64,000 bases of DNA from Neospora caninum Liverpool (lineage: Eukaryota; Apicomplexa; Conoidasida; Eucoccidiorida; Sarcocystidae), in the NCBI RefSeq assembly GCF_000208865.1, contig NC_018398.1, forward strand, positions 4,172,812 through 4,236,811, in the 5' to 3' direction. Below are positions 1 to 10,481 of this stretch, piece by piece. The notes beneath the pieces were generated by a model. It searched no databases and had not been told where the DNA came from. It saw only the letters and a list, made by a program, of their open reading frames with translations. Numbering within the stretch: the first letter of the stretch is position 1; each line of letters begins with the position of its first letter. Made by a program: the position numbers and the translations under genes.

Positions 1-163
1 CGAAACAAGCGCGCATGCAGTTGCACGGGCATGCGCATGCAATGAAAAAATATGGAGGTCTACGCTGGTGAAAACAGGTCGGCGGCAGGTGTGGGGGGGA
101 TGCATACACGCTGTCGCGAAGAGACCTCGCGAGAGGAGGCGAAGGCCGACGAAACGCACGAAC

Positions 164-2325
164 CTGTAGAATTCCTGTGCACCGAGTTGTTTCAGTCGCA
201 TTTGCAGCTTGCGCGCTGCAAAGTTGAATTGTCTGTACAGCCGATCGCCCAGGCCGAAGATCGCGAACCTGAAAGGAACAAACGATCGCTTACACAGAAC
301 ACCAATGAAGGCACACGACAATCGCGGTCTCGCGCACACATCTGTCGCACTCTTTTAAACAGAGTTTATCATCTTTTGCCGGCAAACAAATCAGTTCTCT
401 TCGACATCTTCTGCGAGAAACAAGGAGAACCACAGCAACACCTGAAAAAGAAGACGAGGGCAAGAACGAGAGTGAGGCAAATTCTGCATATGGCACTCAT
501 ATATGTACCTACCTGTGTCCATATGAATATATATATATATATATATATATTTAAACGTGCACGCATATATAAGCATATCCATATCTATATAGTTATATAG
601 ATATACATACGCTTAAAAGTATATGCATATAGGTATGAAAGTAGACACTAGTACGCTTGTATGTACCGGAATGTGCAGGCATATTTTTGTTTCCATCTGC
701 AAGCATTCAGCCGCCCTCTCTCGGCAGCCCCGTATCCTGAACAGCCTGACTCTCTGCGCTATAACCACGTTGGAACGCCTTACATCTCCGTGCTTCGCTG
801 CATCTGGATATCATTTATGCATGCATCGACACTAAACATGTATACAGAGAGACAAAATATGAGAGATGTGTAGATACATATTGCTACACATGCCTATAAA
901 TGTTTATCTTGCGTTGCGAGAAGTATCTTTGTTTTCCCACTTGAGATTCGTGAGGAGGTTTGGTGGAAGAGAGGCGCGAAGCAGCAGCCGCCAGAATTTC
1001 TGCGCATTTTCGGGCATTTCGCCGTAGCCTGCAGAAACGAGGAAAAGAAAGCGAGAGGAGGCACAGAACGGCTTCCAGCTGTCTCCTCGCACATACACGC
1101 TGCTTACCAAAAGCAGGAAACTTTCATGGAAACCATTCTTCAATCTCCCATATATGTATAGATGAATGCATGCATATATACAAACATATCAATATATATA
1201 TACATATATATGAATGTATATAAATGCATCTACATGCAAACACTCATATACACACACGTCAATACTGTACACACAGACGTAAACATATATACGCATATAT
1301 ATATATATATATGCACATTTACAAAGATAAACAAGACGAGTCACACCAGGAAAGAATCGCAGACTTCTTTCTGACTTCTTGTGCACACGCAATTCGATCT
1401 CTGCACATACATATGTGTGTATATACATGTATATATACATGTGCATGCATATATACGTCTGGATGTTTATGTGTTGAGGTCTTGTCTTTTCACCTGTAGT
1501 TGCGACGACAAATACCACGACGGCATCTTCTCGTTCGCCGTGCGCGAGGTTCTCTGTGGGCGCTGTCCGCGTTTTTGGCGAGAGGGGCGAGGCGGCGGCC
1601 AGGCGACGAAAGGCGGGAAGAAGAAGAAGATCCTCGGCACTGACAACTGCCGGCGGAGGGAGAGAAGGCGAGGAAGAAGACACTTTTTTTTCGTTTTCCT
1701 TTTGCCAAAGAAGAAGCATCTCTCGCCCGAGATCGCGCGCCGCCTCTGCTGCAGTGCCAGTTTGACTCGCAAATGCCACATACAGCGGTACGGAGGAAGA
1801 AGGAAAAGAGGAAGAAGAGGAAGGAGGCCATGGAGAAGAAGAAAAAGAAGAGGAAGAAGAGGAAGAAAAGGAAGGAGGCGATGGAGAAGAGGAAGAAGAG
1901 GAAGAAGAGGAAAGAGACGATGGAGAAGAAGAGGGGGAGGAGGAAGGAGGCGGAGGCGATGGAGAAGAAGAGGACGAAGAGGAGGAAGAGGAAGGAGGCG
2001 ATGGAGAAGAAGAGGACGAAGAGGACGAAAAGGAAGGAGGCGATGGAGAAGAAGAGGACGAAGAGGAAGAAAAGGAAGGAGGCGATGGAGAAGAAGAGGA
2101 CGAAGAGGAGGAAGAGGAAGGAGGCGATGGAGAAGAAGAGGAAGCATAACCAGGAGAGGAAGGAGATGTGGACGAGGTACCTGAATCGCCTGCGGTTTCC
2201 ATCTTGTTCTCTTCTGTGTGTCCTGGGAACCGTTTTTGGTGGCTTTGGCCGTCTGCTTCAGGCGCGGGGGTCGGCTTCTGTGGTTCTCGCCTCGCCCCTC
2301 GGCGAGCTTTTCGTCGAGGCGCCAT
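164..2325 (-). CDS. TAH18/NDOR1-type diflavin reductase, 5' part (runs off left edge)
   Basis: NADPH-dependent diflavin reductase. Its known role is passing electrons to Dre2/anamorsin in cytosolic Fe-S cluster assembly. Three exons are visible with agreeing phases: 2325..1494, 1028..941 and 268..164. Exon 1 carries the FMN P-loop AFASQTGTAAEAA and ends in VVATTG. Exon 2 continues GYGEMPENAQKFW and LPPNLL; this FW...LP.NLL pattern fits TAH18/NDOR1 better than cytochrome P450 reductase. Exon 3 gives FAIFGLGDRLYRQFNF, the flavodoxin FGLGDS-Y-FN motif. I start at the first ATG (MAPRRKARRG), because the open frame upstream begins at GTG. The N-terminus is basic, followed by a long Ser/Pro tract not expected in the family. 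The linker, FAD and NADPH domains should lie left of base 1. Family certain, subfamily likely, start less so. Confidence 0.85.
1790..2150 (-). repeat. Ser/Pro-coding purine-rich minisatellite, about 42-bp unit
   Basis: On the plus strand this is an almost pure GGA/GAA/GAC tract. The clearest repeat (about 1940-2140) has a unit near 42 bp beginning GGAGGCGATGGAGAAGAAGA. In the reductase frame each unit encodes a block of about eight Ser followed by PSPPSF. It stays in frame and sits between the N-terminus and the FMN domain. Plus-strand frames across it give Lys/Arg/Glu-rich shadows. Confidence 0.85.
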
Positions 2326-2638
2326 CCGCAAAGGTGTGTTGCCTCGGCAGCCTGGTGCATGCAGAGAACAAAAAACCAGCGAAAGCGGAAACTCGAGGGC
2401 GGCGAGGAGGAGCAGAGAACCAGCGGAGGAAAGGGACAAGCCGAGGAGAAGGCGCAGGGAGGCGCCAGAGAGGAAGACTAGACAACGCAGCCGCCGGACA
2501 CGGCACGGGCGCACAGTCGAAAGAATTGAGAGAGAGTGGAGACCGCGAAGAGAGGGACGAGAGGAAGGTTGTGAGGCATCCGAAGAAGGAAAGAAAGCAC
2601 GCGAGAAGGGAGCGGGGCAAGGAGACGGAAGAGTCCAG

Positions 2639-3172
2639 TCAGAGAGGAGACGACGGCAGCTGAGAAGTCCTTTCTCGCGCGCATGCAGTCAAGCACCTTT
2701 GCTGCCAGAATTCCATCTGCTCCGCCACGAGTTCTTCCACAGCTGCGCGGTGGTCTGCCTTGTGGGTTTCCGCGGCCGACTCTGGCTGTGCAGAAGAGGA
2801 AGAGGCGGAAGAGAGGGGAGAGTGGAGAGACGAGAGGAAGCGCCGATACGCGTCGAGGCGTCGATTGCAGCGCGCTGTGCAGGCGGCGCACGAAGTGGCG
2901 AAAGCTGCAAGCGAAGACAGGACTGCGTTTTTTTTCTCGGAAGACGGAGAAACAGAAGAGAGGAAAGCAAAGAGATCTTCGCGGGTTGCCGGACGTAACG
3001 CGTCCAGAGGATGCGCCGGAGACGGGGGTGACTGCGAAGAAGACGCGTGGCAGTTGCGAGGGGATATGCCTGGGGTGTCGGAAGAACGGGGAGGCAGGAG
3101 CGAGGGAAAGAGAAGCGAAGAGGAAGAGAGCGGCGAAGTTTCTCTCGAACCCTTTCTACCCTCTCCCATCAT
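2639..3172 (-). CDS. hypothetical protein, 177 aa, unassigned
   Basis: An uninterrupted minus-strand frame from an ATG (MMGEGRKGS) to a stop, 313 bp upstream of the reductase start and in the same direction. The first 60 residues are Ser/Pro-rich. The rest looks helical, with a Cys cluster (SCAACTARC) and a terminal amphipathic stretch, VEELVAEQMEFWQQRCL. I recognise no family. It could be a small gene, a 3' exon of something else, or a chance frame, since frames on the opposite strand are also open here. Confidence 0.3.
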   Translation of the reverse strand: MMGEGRKGSRETSPLSSSSLLFPSLLPPRSSDTPGISPRNCHASSSQSPPSPAHPLDALRPATREDLFAFLSSVSPSSEKKNAVLSSLAAFATSCAACTARCNRRLDAYRRFLSSLHSPLSSASSSSAQPESAAETHKADHRAAVEELVAEQMEFWQQRCLTACARERTSQLPSSPL

Positions 3173-4918
3173 GTCTAGAGCAGCGAGACACGGAACAGAC
3201 AGCACGGAAGGCGAGAGACGCGGGAGCTCTGCATGCAAAACTCACGCTGCATCGCAACGAGCAGAGAGAAGAGATAGATCTGTTAAGAACAACCATGCGA
3301 CACAGAAAATACAAAAAACAGAAATGCGGTGTATCGGCACTCGTTTCGTTCAGCGCCGCGGCGAGGAAACTGCATGCAACCGACACACGCCCGTGGAAGC
3401 TGGCGGCGAAGCCGGAACAGAGGGAGAGAGACGCTCTTTGAAAAAGAAGAAGCAGCGAGGCCGCGCCTGTGTGACACTGTGGAAACGAGAAGAAACCGGA
3501 GACGCGACGCCGAGGAAGTCGACTGCGGCAGCGAGACACACTCGACAGCGTGTTTTTTGTCGGCGGGGTGGTTGCATGCGCGGGAAGGAGGGGAAAAGGT
3601 GCGAGGAACAGGAAACGGGAAACGAGGGAGAAAGGGTGTGCGTCCGAGAGGATCCTGAAGAGACAGGCGGAAATGAAACACGACACAAAGACTTCATGCG
3701 TTCCAGCTTCTAGTTCAGGCCCGCGACCGCGCAGGAGCAAGCGCACCGGTGGGTGCGGTCGGGGGCTTTCTCGCAGATGCAGAAAAGAACCAAGACTGGC
3801 AAGGAGAAAAAGCAAGGGAGGCGAAACCGTTATCTGCTCTGCCTCGCTTATTCGCAAAACGCGGGAGTGGCAGCGAAGGCGCCTCTCTGCTCTGTCTCTC
3901 CGCTGTATGTACACCCCGAGCACAGGCACAGAAATGGCCACGAAAAAGACGTGCGCTTTTGTGTCTGTGTGTACATCTCGAGAGAAAGCGCTTTTCGGGA
4001 ACTTCTAAGGAGATGCCTCCATGAGTCTGCGAGGATCTGTGTTCGCTTCCGTCTCGTCTGTGAAATCCTGGCAAGAAAAGGCAAGGGACCAGAGCTGAGA
4101 CTCGTCGGATGTTTGTAAGTCTGCCCGTACTCTAAATGTAAATCTATACACTTACATACGTGCATATAAATATATATACACACATATACACAGTTGTGTT
4201 TAGGGTAGATGTGTATCCATGTGTGTATCTCTTTGTGCATGCGTAGCTGTATCTAAAGTGTGCCTATCACCATGACTATGTCGTGTTCCCTTTTCTCTCA
4301 GCAAGCAGATACATGTTTTCGCATGTGGAAGTCTCCGAAAGAAAATCTACATCGAAAAATCTGCCCCTCGTGCAGGGAAGCAGACGCGCGGAGTTGCGCG
4401 TCGTTTTTCCCGCCAAAGTTTTTTTTAAATCGAAACGTGAAAACCTAAGTTGAACTCCGTGTACACCACGATTATGAGGACAGGGCGGTTGGTCAGCACT
4501 CAGAAGCCGCCGCTGAAGAGGACCAGCCGCAAAACGCGAAACGCCGTTTGTTTTTTTTGCTGTCTAAAAGGCAACGCGCTTTTCAATTTTGAAAAGTTCA
4601 CATCGTTTCTCGACTCTCAAAAAACCTCGAGGACCGTCAGTTGCGAGTGTCTGAAAATCAGTAACTCCAAAACGCAGACGCGCATCCCTAGCCCAGTCTT
4701 CAGGATACACCCAACCAAGCCTGTACCAGAACCAAGCAATTTAGCTTAATCGTCAACACAAGATAACGTTTCTAGATAAGATTTTCTATATATGCCGCCA
4801 GACACGGGTGTATAGTGTATATATTCGTGTGTTTTTGCGAGAGGCGACGAAGACGCCTCTTTTGAGACGAAGAGCCTTCGCGAATGACCGCATGCAACGA
4901 ACAAAACAAGGCGACACA
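3173..4918. other. intergenic, no gene recognised
   Basis: Low-complexity sequence, purine-rich on the plus strand up to about 3700. At about 4120-4260 there is an AT-rich patch of TATATACACATATA-type sequence. Open frames exist on both strands but none shows a conserved motif. It probably holds the 3' flank of ERCC1 and the upstream region of the genes to its left. Confidence 0.5.
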
Positions 4919-7699
4919 CTAAGCAGCGTCCCCCTGCGTGGAAAAGGAAGAAGACAGAGAAGCATCGTGGCTGAGAGACGAAGACGAAGGAAGAGCTACG
5001 AGAGAATTGTGACTGGAAGACGAAGGAAGATCTACGAGAGAATTGTGACTGGGAGACGAAGACGACGGAAGAGCTACGAGCGAATTGTGACTGGGAGACG
5101 AAGATGAAGGAAGAGCTACAGCAGAAGACGGGAGAAGAGAAGAGAAGAAGGGTTGGCGAACGACTCTGAGGATTTTTCTCGCTTTCTTCTCGCCGACTCC
5201 AGAGCACCGTTCCAGTGCCTGGCGTGAGGCCAGAAGAATGTTCTTCACATTCCCAAAGGCGCTCGCGAGAGTGAGGACGTCCGTCTTATTCAAAGGCGAA
5301 AGTGCCGTTAAAGCCTCTGTGAGACAGACATCAGAGAACCACAGCGACAGGAGACTTGTGAGACACAGAAATACCAGAGAGTGCGCACAGCCGTCAAGAA
5401 AAGGAAAAAGGAAACCGAGAGAGCAATAAATGGCAAAGCCGGCGACAAAACAGCGTGTCTTTGAGTCACGGCTGAACCGCGTGCGGGGACATGCAAAACA
5501 AAAATGTTTTCTCTGCAGGCAGAAAGACCACATCGTGCCGACACATGTATATATATACGTATTTGCATATGTACATCAATATATCTACATATGGCTCTAC
5601 GCCATGAAAGCATAGATGAGCAGACCTGAAGATGAAATCTAGGCGTTTGATCTCAGGGTACCTCTGTCGAAGCAGAGGACATGTGGAAGGAGAAAATCGA
5701 TGAGGTTCTCGCATTTTTCTCGAGATTTGGTTTCTGTACATCGTTTTCCCTCACAAATCCGGAAGATTAGTGTTTGCCGCATATCCAGAGCCACGTAAAA
5801 AACGTACAGAGGCGCCACAAACGTATGGAGATATACAGTCACCGCGTATTTGTCCAGTTGCGTGGGGTGCATGCCGGCGTTTCGATTCCGACTCCAAAGA
5901 GGAAAAGAGATTTTTTGTTCCCCGATTCGGCCCCTACCCATGACGCGGTTGCAGTGTTTTGCGTCCAGCTTGGCGAGGAGCGCATCCGCAGGCTTCTTCT
6001 CGTAAACCTTCAGAAGCTGCAGAATGCCCGCGCACTCTTGCAGGGAAGACCCGAGCAACAAGGAGAAACAATGGTGGAAAGCCAGCAAGGTCACCTGCGC
6101 TGCGAAAACGGAAACGAAAAAGGAGCAACACACGGCTGGAGTTTGCCCCACAGCCACCCTTTACTCGCCTCGCTCTTCGGGAAGAAACAGAGAAGAGAAG
6201 AAAAAGAGAGGAGAGAGAGAAGAGAGAGCAGAGGGAGAAAAAGAGAGGGGCGAATGGAGGTGGAGAGCGTCACAGTTCGAGAGGCCTGCACATTTCCAGT
6301 TTCTGCGATCTCAAGTGCGAGAGGTTCTCCGTGTGTTGTTGGGTGGATTGAAAGGAACAGCGCGGTGACATCTCGCGTCGTTCGCGTCTTTCTTCGTCTC
6401 ACCCAGCGCAGCGTCTGGCGCCTCGAGGTCTACGTGGAGAAGAAGAAATTTGTGCGTGTACCGTCCCTCCACGAGACTCTCCATTCGCTTCAGCAGATAC
6501 GACGGAAAGAGTTGGTGGTAACGCAGAGAGATGAACAGGACGGCGGCCGAAGGTCCCACCAGAAAGTCTGGGGCGATGTAGGCGAAGGTGTGAGGGACGG
6601 CGGTGATGAATCTGAGAGCGAACCGCCACAGAAGGAATGCAAATGCGAAGAACTTAGCAGAGTCCGCCGCAAAAAGGCGACCAGAGACACTCGAGAGGAC
6701 AGATCGTGGAGTTACAAAAAGGGGGAGGAAACGACAACACATGCGAACCGTCGTACAGAGAACGCGGCACACATTACGCATGCACCATACATGTGTCTAC
6801 CTACACATCTACACGCACAGAGACACATGGATGCACAGACGTACTGCTCGCAGTGGAAAGAGAGTCTTCCAAACGATTGTCACAACCCATTGTCCACAAT
6901 TATATATATATATATTATATTTCTATATATATTATATATTTCTATATATATATATACGGGGAGAGATGGACACATTTGTGTTGCTCTTTGATTGCCAGGG
7001 GTTTCGACAGATTTACCTCAGCAGCGCATTTCCTTTTTGACGAAGAGCAATGATAAGCATCAAGTTGGCGCGTTCGTGCGTGAAAGGCGGTGGGGCATTT
7101 TCGACGCGCTTTGCTTCCGACCTCCCCAAAGCTGAGGAGAAAGAAGAGGAAGAAGAAGAAGACGAAGTAGAAGAGAAAGAGGAGGAAGATGAAGAAGAGG
7201 AAGATGAAGAAGATAAAGGGGAGGAAGATGTAGAAGATAAAGGGGAGGAAGAGGAAGAAGAGGAAGATGAAGAAGATAAAGGGGAGGAAGAGGAAGAAGA
7301 GGAAGGTGAAGATGAAGAAGAGGAAGAGGAGGAAGATGAAGGAGAAAGTGAAGAAGAGGAAGAGGAAGAAGATGTAGAGGAGGACGAGCGAAGAAAGGAG
7401 GAAGCAGGAGAGAAAGAAGAAAAGGAGCGCTTGCTTGAATGAGGCTGGCGAATAGGCAGGGCGTGTATGTTCGGTTCCTCGACTCTGCTTGAGACGCCTT
7501 TCTCGTGCATGTGTGCGGCGAGTGTCTCGTCGTGTCTCTCGCTCGCCCTCGTTGCAGTTTCCCGACGAGTTTGTTCTCTACTCGACATTTTCGCTTTCCC
7601 TGAGTCTCCGCCCTGCGAGTTTCCAGAGGCGGGGGGGTCGGCCGTCATGTTTGCAGCGTTTCTTCTGTCTGGCTGTCCACGACCCGTCACCGCATGCAT
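4919..7699 (-). CDS. ERCC1: ERCC1/RAD10 nucleotide-excision repair subunit
   Basis: Non-catalytic partner of the XPF nuclease, acting in the nucleus in excision and crosslink repair. Five exons fit with matching phases: 7699..7017, 6611..6403, 6326..6274, 6094..5938 and 5316..4919, giving 499 aa. Exon 1 ends QKGNALLR. Exon 2 gives FITAVPHTFAYIAPDF and LFISLRYHQLFPSYL, matching the central nuclease-like domain. Exon 4 gives VYEKKPADALLAKLD. Exon 5 has the tandem helix-hairpin-helix: ALSPLNKTDVLTLASAFGNV and CSGVGEKKARKILRVV. The exon 3 boundaries are the least certain. A 75-residue Ser-rich block precedes the core, and a repetitive Ser-rich tail follows the helix-hairpin-helix where human ERCC1 nearly ends. 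The start at 7699 overlaps a TGCATGC motif; an ATG at 7648 (MTADPPAS) is the alternative. Confidence 0.9.
4968..5118 (-). repeat. C-terminal Ser-rich tandem repeat of ERCC1, 36-42 bp unit
   Basis: About four imperfect units built on GAATTGTGACTGGGAGACGA (plus strand). In the ERCC1 frame they encode SSSSPSHNSLVALP-like blocks of 12-14 residues. Length changes are multiples of three, so the frame is kept to the stop at 4919. Confidence 0.8.
7133..7400 (-). repeat. poly-Ser-coding purine tract in ERCC1 exon 1
   Basis: Plus-strand GAAGAGGAAGAAGAA-type sequence with internal near-repeats of GAAGATAAAGGGGAGGAAGA at about 7208-7290. It encodes long Ser runs with scattered Pro, Leu, Phe and Thr in the ERCC1 frame, ahead of the conserved core. 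The opposite strand reads as a Glu/Asp-rich frame, which I treat as a shadow. Confidence 0.8.
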
Positions 7700-10481
7700 C
7701 CTACAAAAAAAATAGAGTTGAGAGCCTCGAGAGGCCGAGAAGGCGAGAAGCGAACGCGCCGATCTTCTGAAAACGCACAGAATCGGGGCAGACGAAGTCA
7801 ACTTTCAACGGTATGGCAGGAGCGTCAGCGGGTGAGAAGACTTCTTTTCCGACACACGTTTTTTCCCTCGAAAGCCGACGCTAAAAGATGAGAAAAGAAC
7901 GCGTTTCAGTGCACACCTCTTTCTTAGACTGCGGGGAAGAAGTGGAAACGGCTCCTCTTTCCAGTGTCTTTACAGCCTGTCTAGACCAGTCGAAAGCTCC
8001 TGCGCGTCTCGTGCGTGAAGAACTCAGCAAGATGCGAAGAAAGAAAGAGAAGGCAGTGCGACAGAAATGAATAGATGCATGTCCCGTCGACACACGCGTT
8101 TCTGGAGTCAACAAAAATTTTGGGAAGGAAGGCGAAATGAAAAAGAGAGAAGGTGAGAGGCTTGCGTGCGTTTAAAGTGGAGAAAGGGAAAAAGGCGAGA
8201 AGAATCAGAGTGTCTTCACGAACCACTGCGAGCATGCACTGCGCCAGAAACCTCAGCGAGCGCGTCGACGATGCTGTCGCCTTTTTCTCAGCGTTTTTGC
8301 GGGAAAGCCTCAAAGGAAACAGAAAGTGCAGCCAAGAGAAAGGAAAAGCAAAACGAGAAAGCGTGGCGTTGTCCAAAGAAGTGACCTTCGCATTTCAGAC
8401 AGAGTGCGACAAGCGTCGAAAAATGTGTTCAGCATGCAAGACTGCATGCACACCGGGAGAGCGAGCGAGAAAAACGCGAGGAGAAACGCCTGCGAGTCGG
8501 GATAGACTGCTGTTCCCTCTCGGAGTCGCGTGGTCTTGCTCGGGTTTGCGGATCCTGAGAACAGCGGAAGAAGTTCACTCCCTTTTAAAGAGCTGCCACG
8601 CGAAGAAGGACTCCTCGTCGAATTGGCCGCAAAAAAGGCGAGAAAGCGAGATCCGTTTGCGAGTTTTTTGCGTGGTCCTGGTTGTCAGCTAGCGAGAAAA
8701 GTCCACATGTGCCGGTGTCATTACACAGGGAAAACCACACTCTACATAGAGCAGCGACACAAGAAGTCTAGCTGAATGAAACCAGGTTTTCATGACCCAC
8801 GAATGCATCTTCCTTTAGATAGATACATAGACACAGGTATAAACGTAGATATACACAAAAAATCATATATATATATATATATAATATCTCTATACGTGTG
8901 CAGTAGGTGTATCGACAGCCAGCAGTCTAATGCCTCTCTATCTCTACCACCTTTCTCCCTCCGAATACCCGTAGCTGAGTCAGTACAGATTCGTTTTTTT
9001 TTCTAGGAATTTCACGTTTGCAGGTGCAAACAAAAACGTGCATGTCGAGTTTTCGTGCCGTCGCTGAGAGACCCCGGTGGTCGAAAACTGCGGCTGTCCC
9101 GTTCTTTAAGGCAGATACAGCTAGGAAAGGAAACACAGTCGCCGGCGCAGCAACAGACAAGAGGGTGAGGCGTTTACCAAGAGGCAAGAAAATGAGATGT
9201 GTTCTCGCTAGGTTGTCGGCGTGCGGAAAGTTTCACGGGACAGAGAATGTGCAGCATACGCAGCGATGCAGAGCCCCGCTTGAAGTGAACGATCCAAGTG
9301 GTAATTGCATAACTACAACTCCAGTTCTATCTTTGGTCTTCATGTTCTTAATGCCGGTTTCGTACGGACGACATGCTAGCTCTGTACTAATCTATTTTGG
9401 TTCGAAAGTCGTTTCCCCAGAACCAATGGGTTGACGTAGCTGCAGAGACAGTGACGTTCGAAAATCGTTTGCGTGGGAACGCGCTGACTGAACAGTCTGG
9501 CAGCCTCTCATTAAAAGCGGTCGGAAGGCAGCTCTGAAGGCAGCCGCCGCCGATTGACGGGTGCTTTGACAAAAAAAGAAAGGCAGAGAAAAGGATCGCT
9601 GGAAAGCGCGACCGCGGAAACAAGAAGAGAAGAAAAGGAAAGAGAAAACCTGAGAAGAAATGCCCCTGCCACGTCACCCCCGTCCGACCCTTCACGTTCT
9701 TCTCGAAACCGACTCGTCCCGTTCACCTCGTTCTGCTACACGTGTCCTTTTTTTGAGGCTTCTTGCTCAATCCCTGCTCTGTACTCGATGGCAAGAAACA
9801 TCGCCGCACTGCCGACGCAAAACGTGAACTATTCACCCTTCGAAAACCGAGTCGTCATCTCTGGGAAACACGTCGCTGCAGTTTTATGCGTCGTCTCCCC
9901 GCCGGAAAATGTAGTTCCCCGGGATTCCTCCTCCCTCTCGCTGCAGGCCTTCCAGCCTGCACGCCGGCCGTGTGTCTCCTTATTTTTCCTTCGCCTCCCT
10001 CTATCTCCACACACGTGTATATATCTACAGCTGTGCGTCTGTACACCTGTGTATAACGCACATGTACCTGCATGCAGACGGGCGAACGCGAAGATCGCTT
10101 CCTAGACCGAGGCGACTCCCGCGTGGACACGTAGGCTGGTCAGGGACGAGTGGTGTACGCAGGGAGACGAGAACGCAATGGATGCAGAGGGGGCGGACGG
10201 CAAACGAAGACGTGCAGTTGGAGAGCATCGGCTCTCACTTGAACGAAACAAAGACACACTCGATAAACGAGTGAACGCTTACACAGACTCAGACGCCCTC
10301 CGACACACACGCACGGTCTCTCTCAATTTTCCGTTGTGTCTCTGCAGAAAACGCGCGGCAGTCGATACCGCGTTGCCCGCCGCTTTACTTCGACGTACTG
10401 CGTCTTTCTGGCCTTCTTTGCCTCCATTCCCGCGCATCTTCCCGCCTCGCCTTTTCTGCGCGACTCGGCTATCGCCTGGTT
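7700..10481. other. intergenic: upstream of ERCC1 and downstream of the MRH gene
   Basis: No conserved protein motif in any frame and no recognisable RNA gene. There is an AT microsatellite at about 8866-8885. Several short plus-strand frames at 8150-8700 look like composition shadows. Confidence 0.5.

Noticed and set aside
1773..2663. Plus-strand Lys/Arg/Glu repeat frames opposite the reductase
   Set aside because: They arise from the purine-rich minisatellite. The minus strand carries the flavodoxin motifs and working splice sites.
7050..7442. Acidic Glu/Asp-repeat frame on the plus strand
   Set aside because: Complement of the poly-Ser tract of ERCC1 exon 1.
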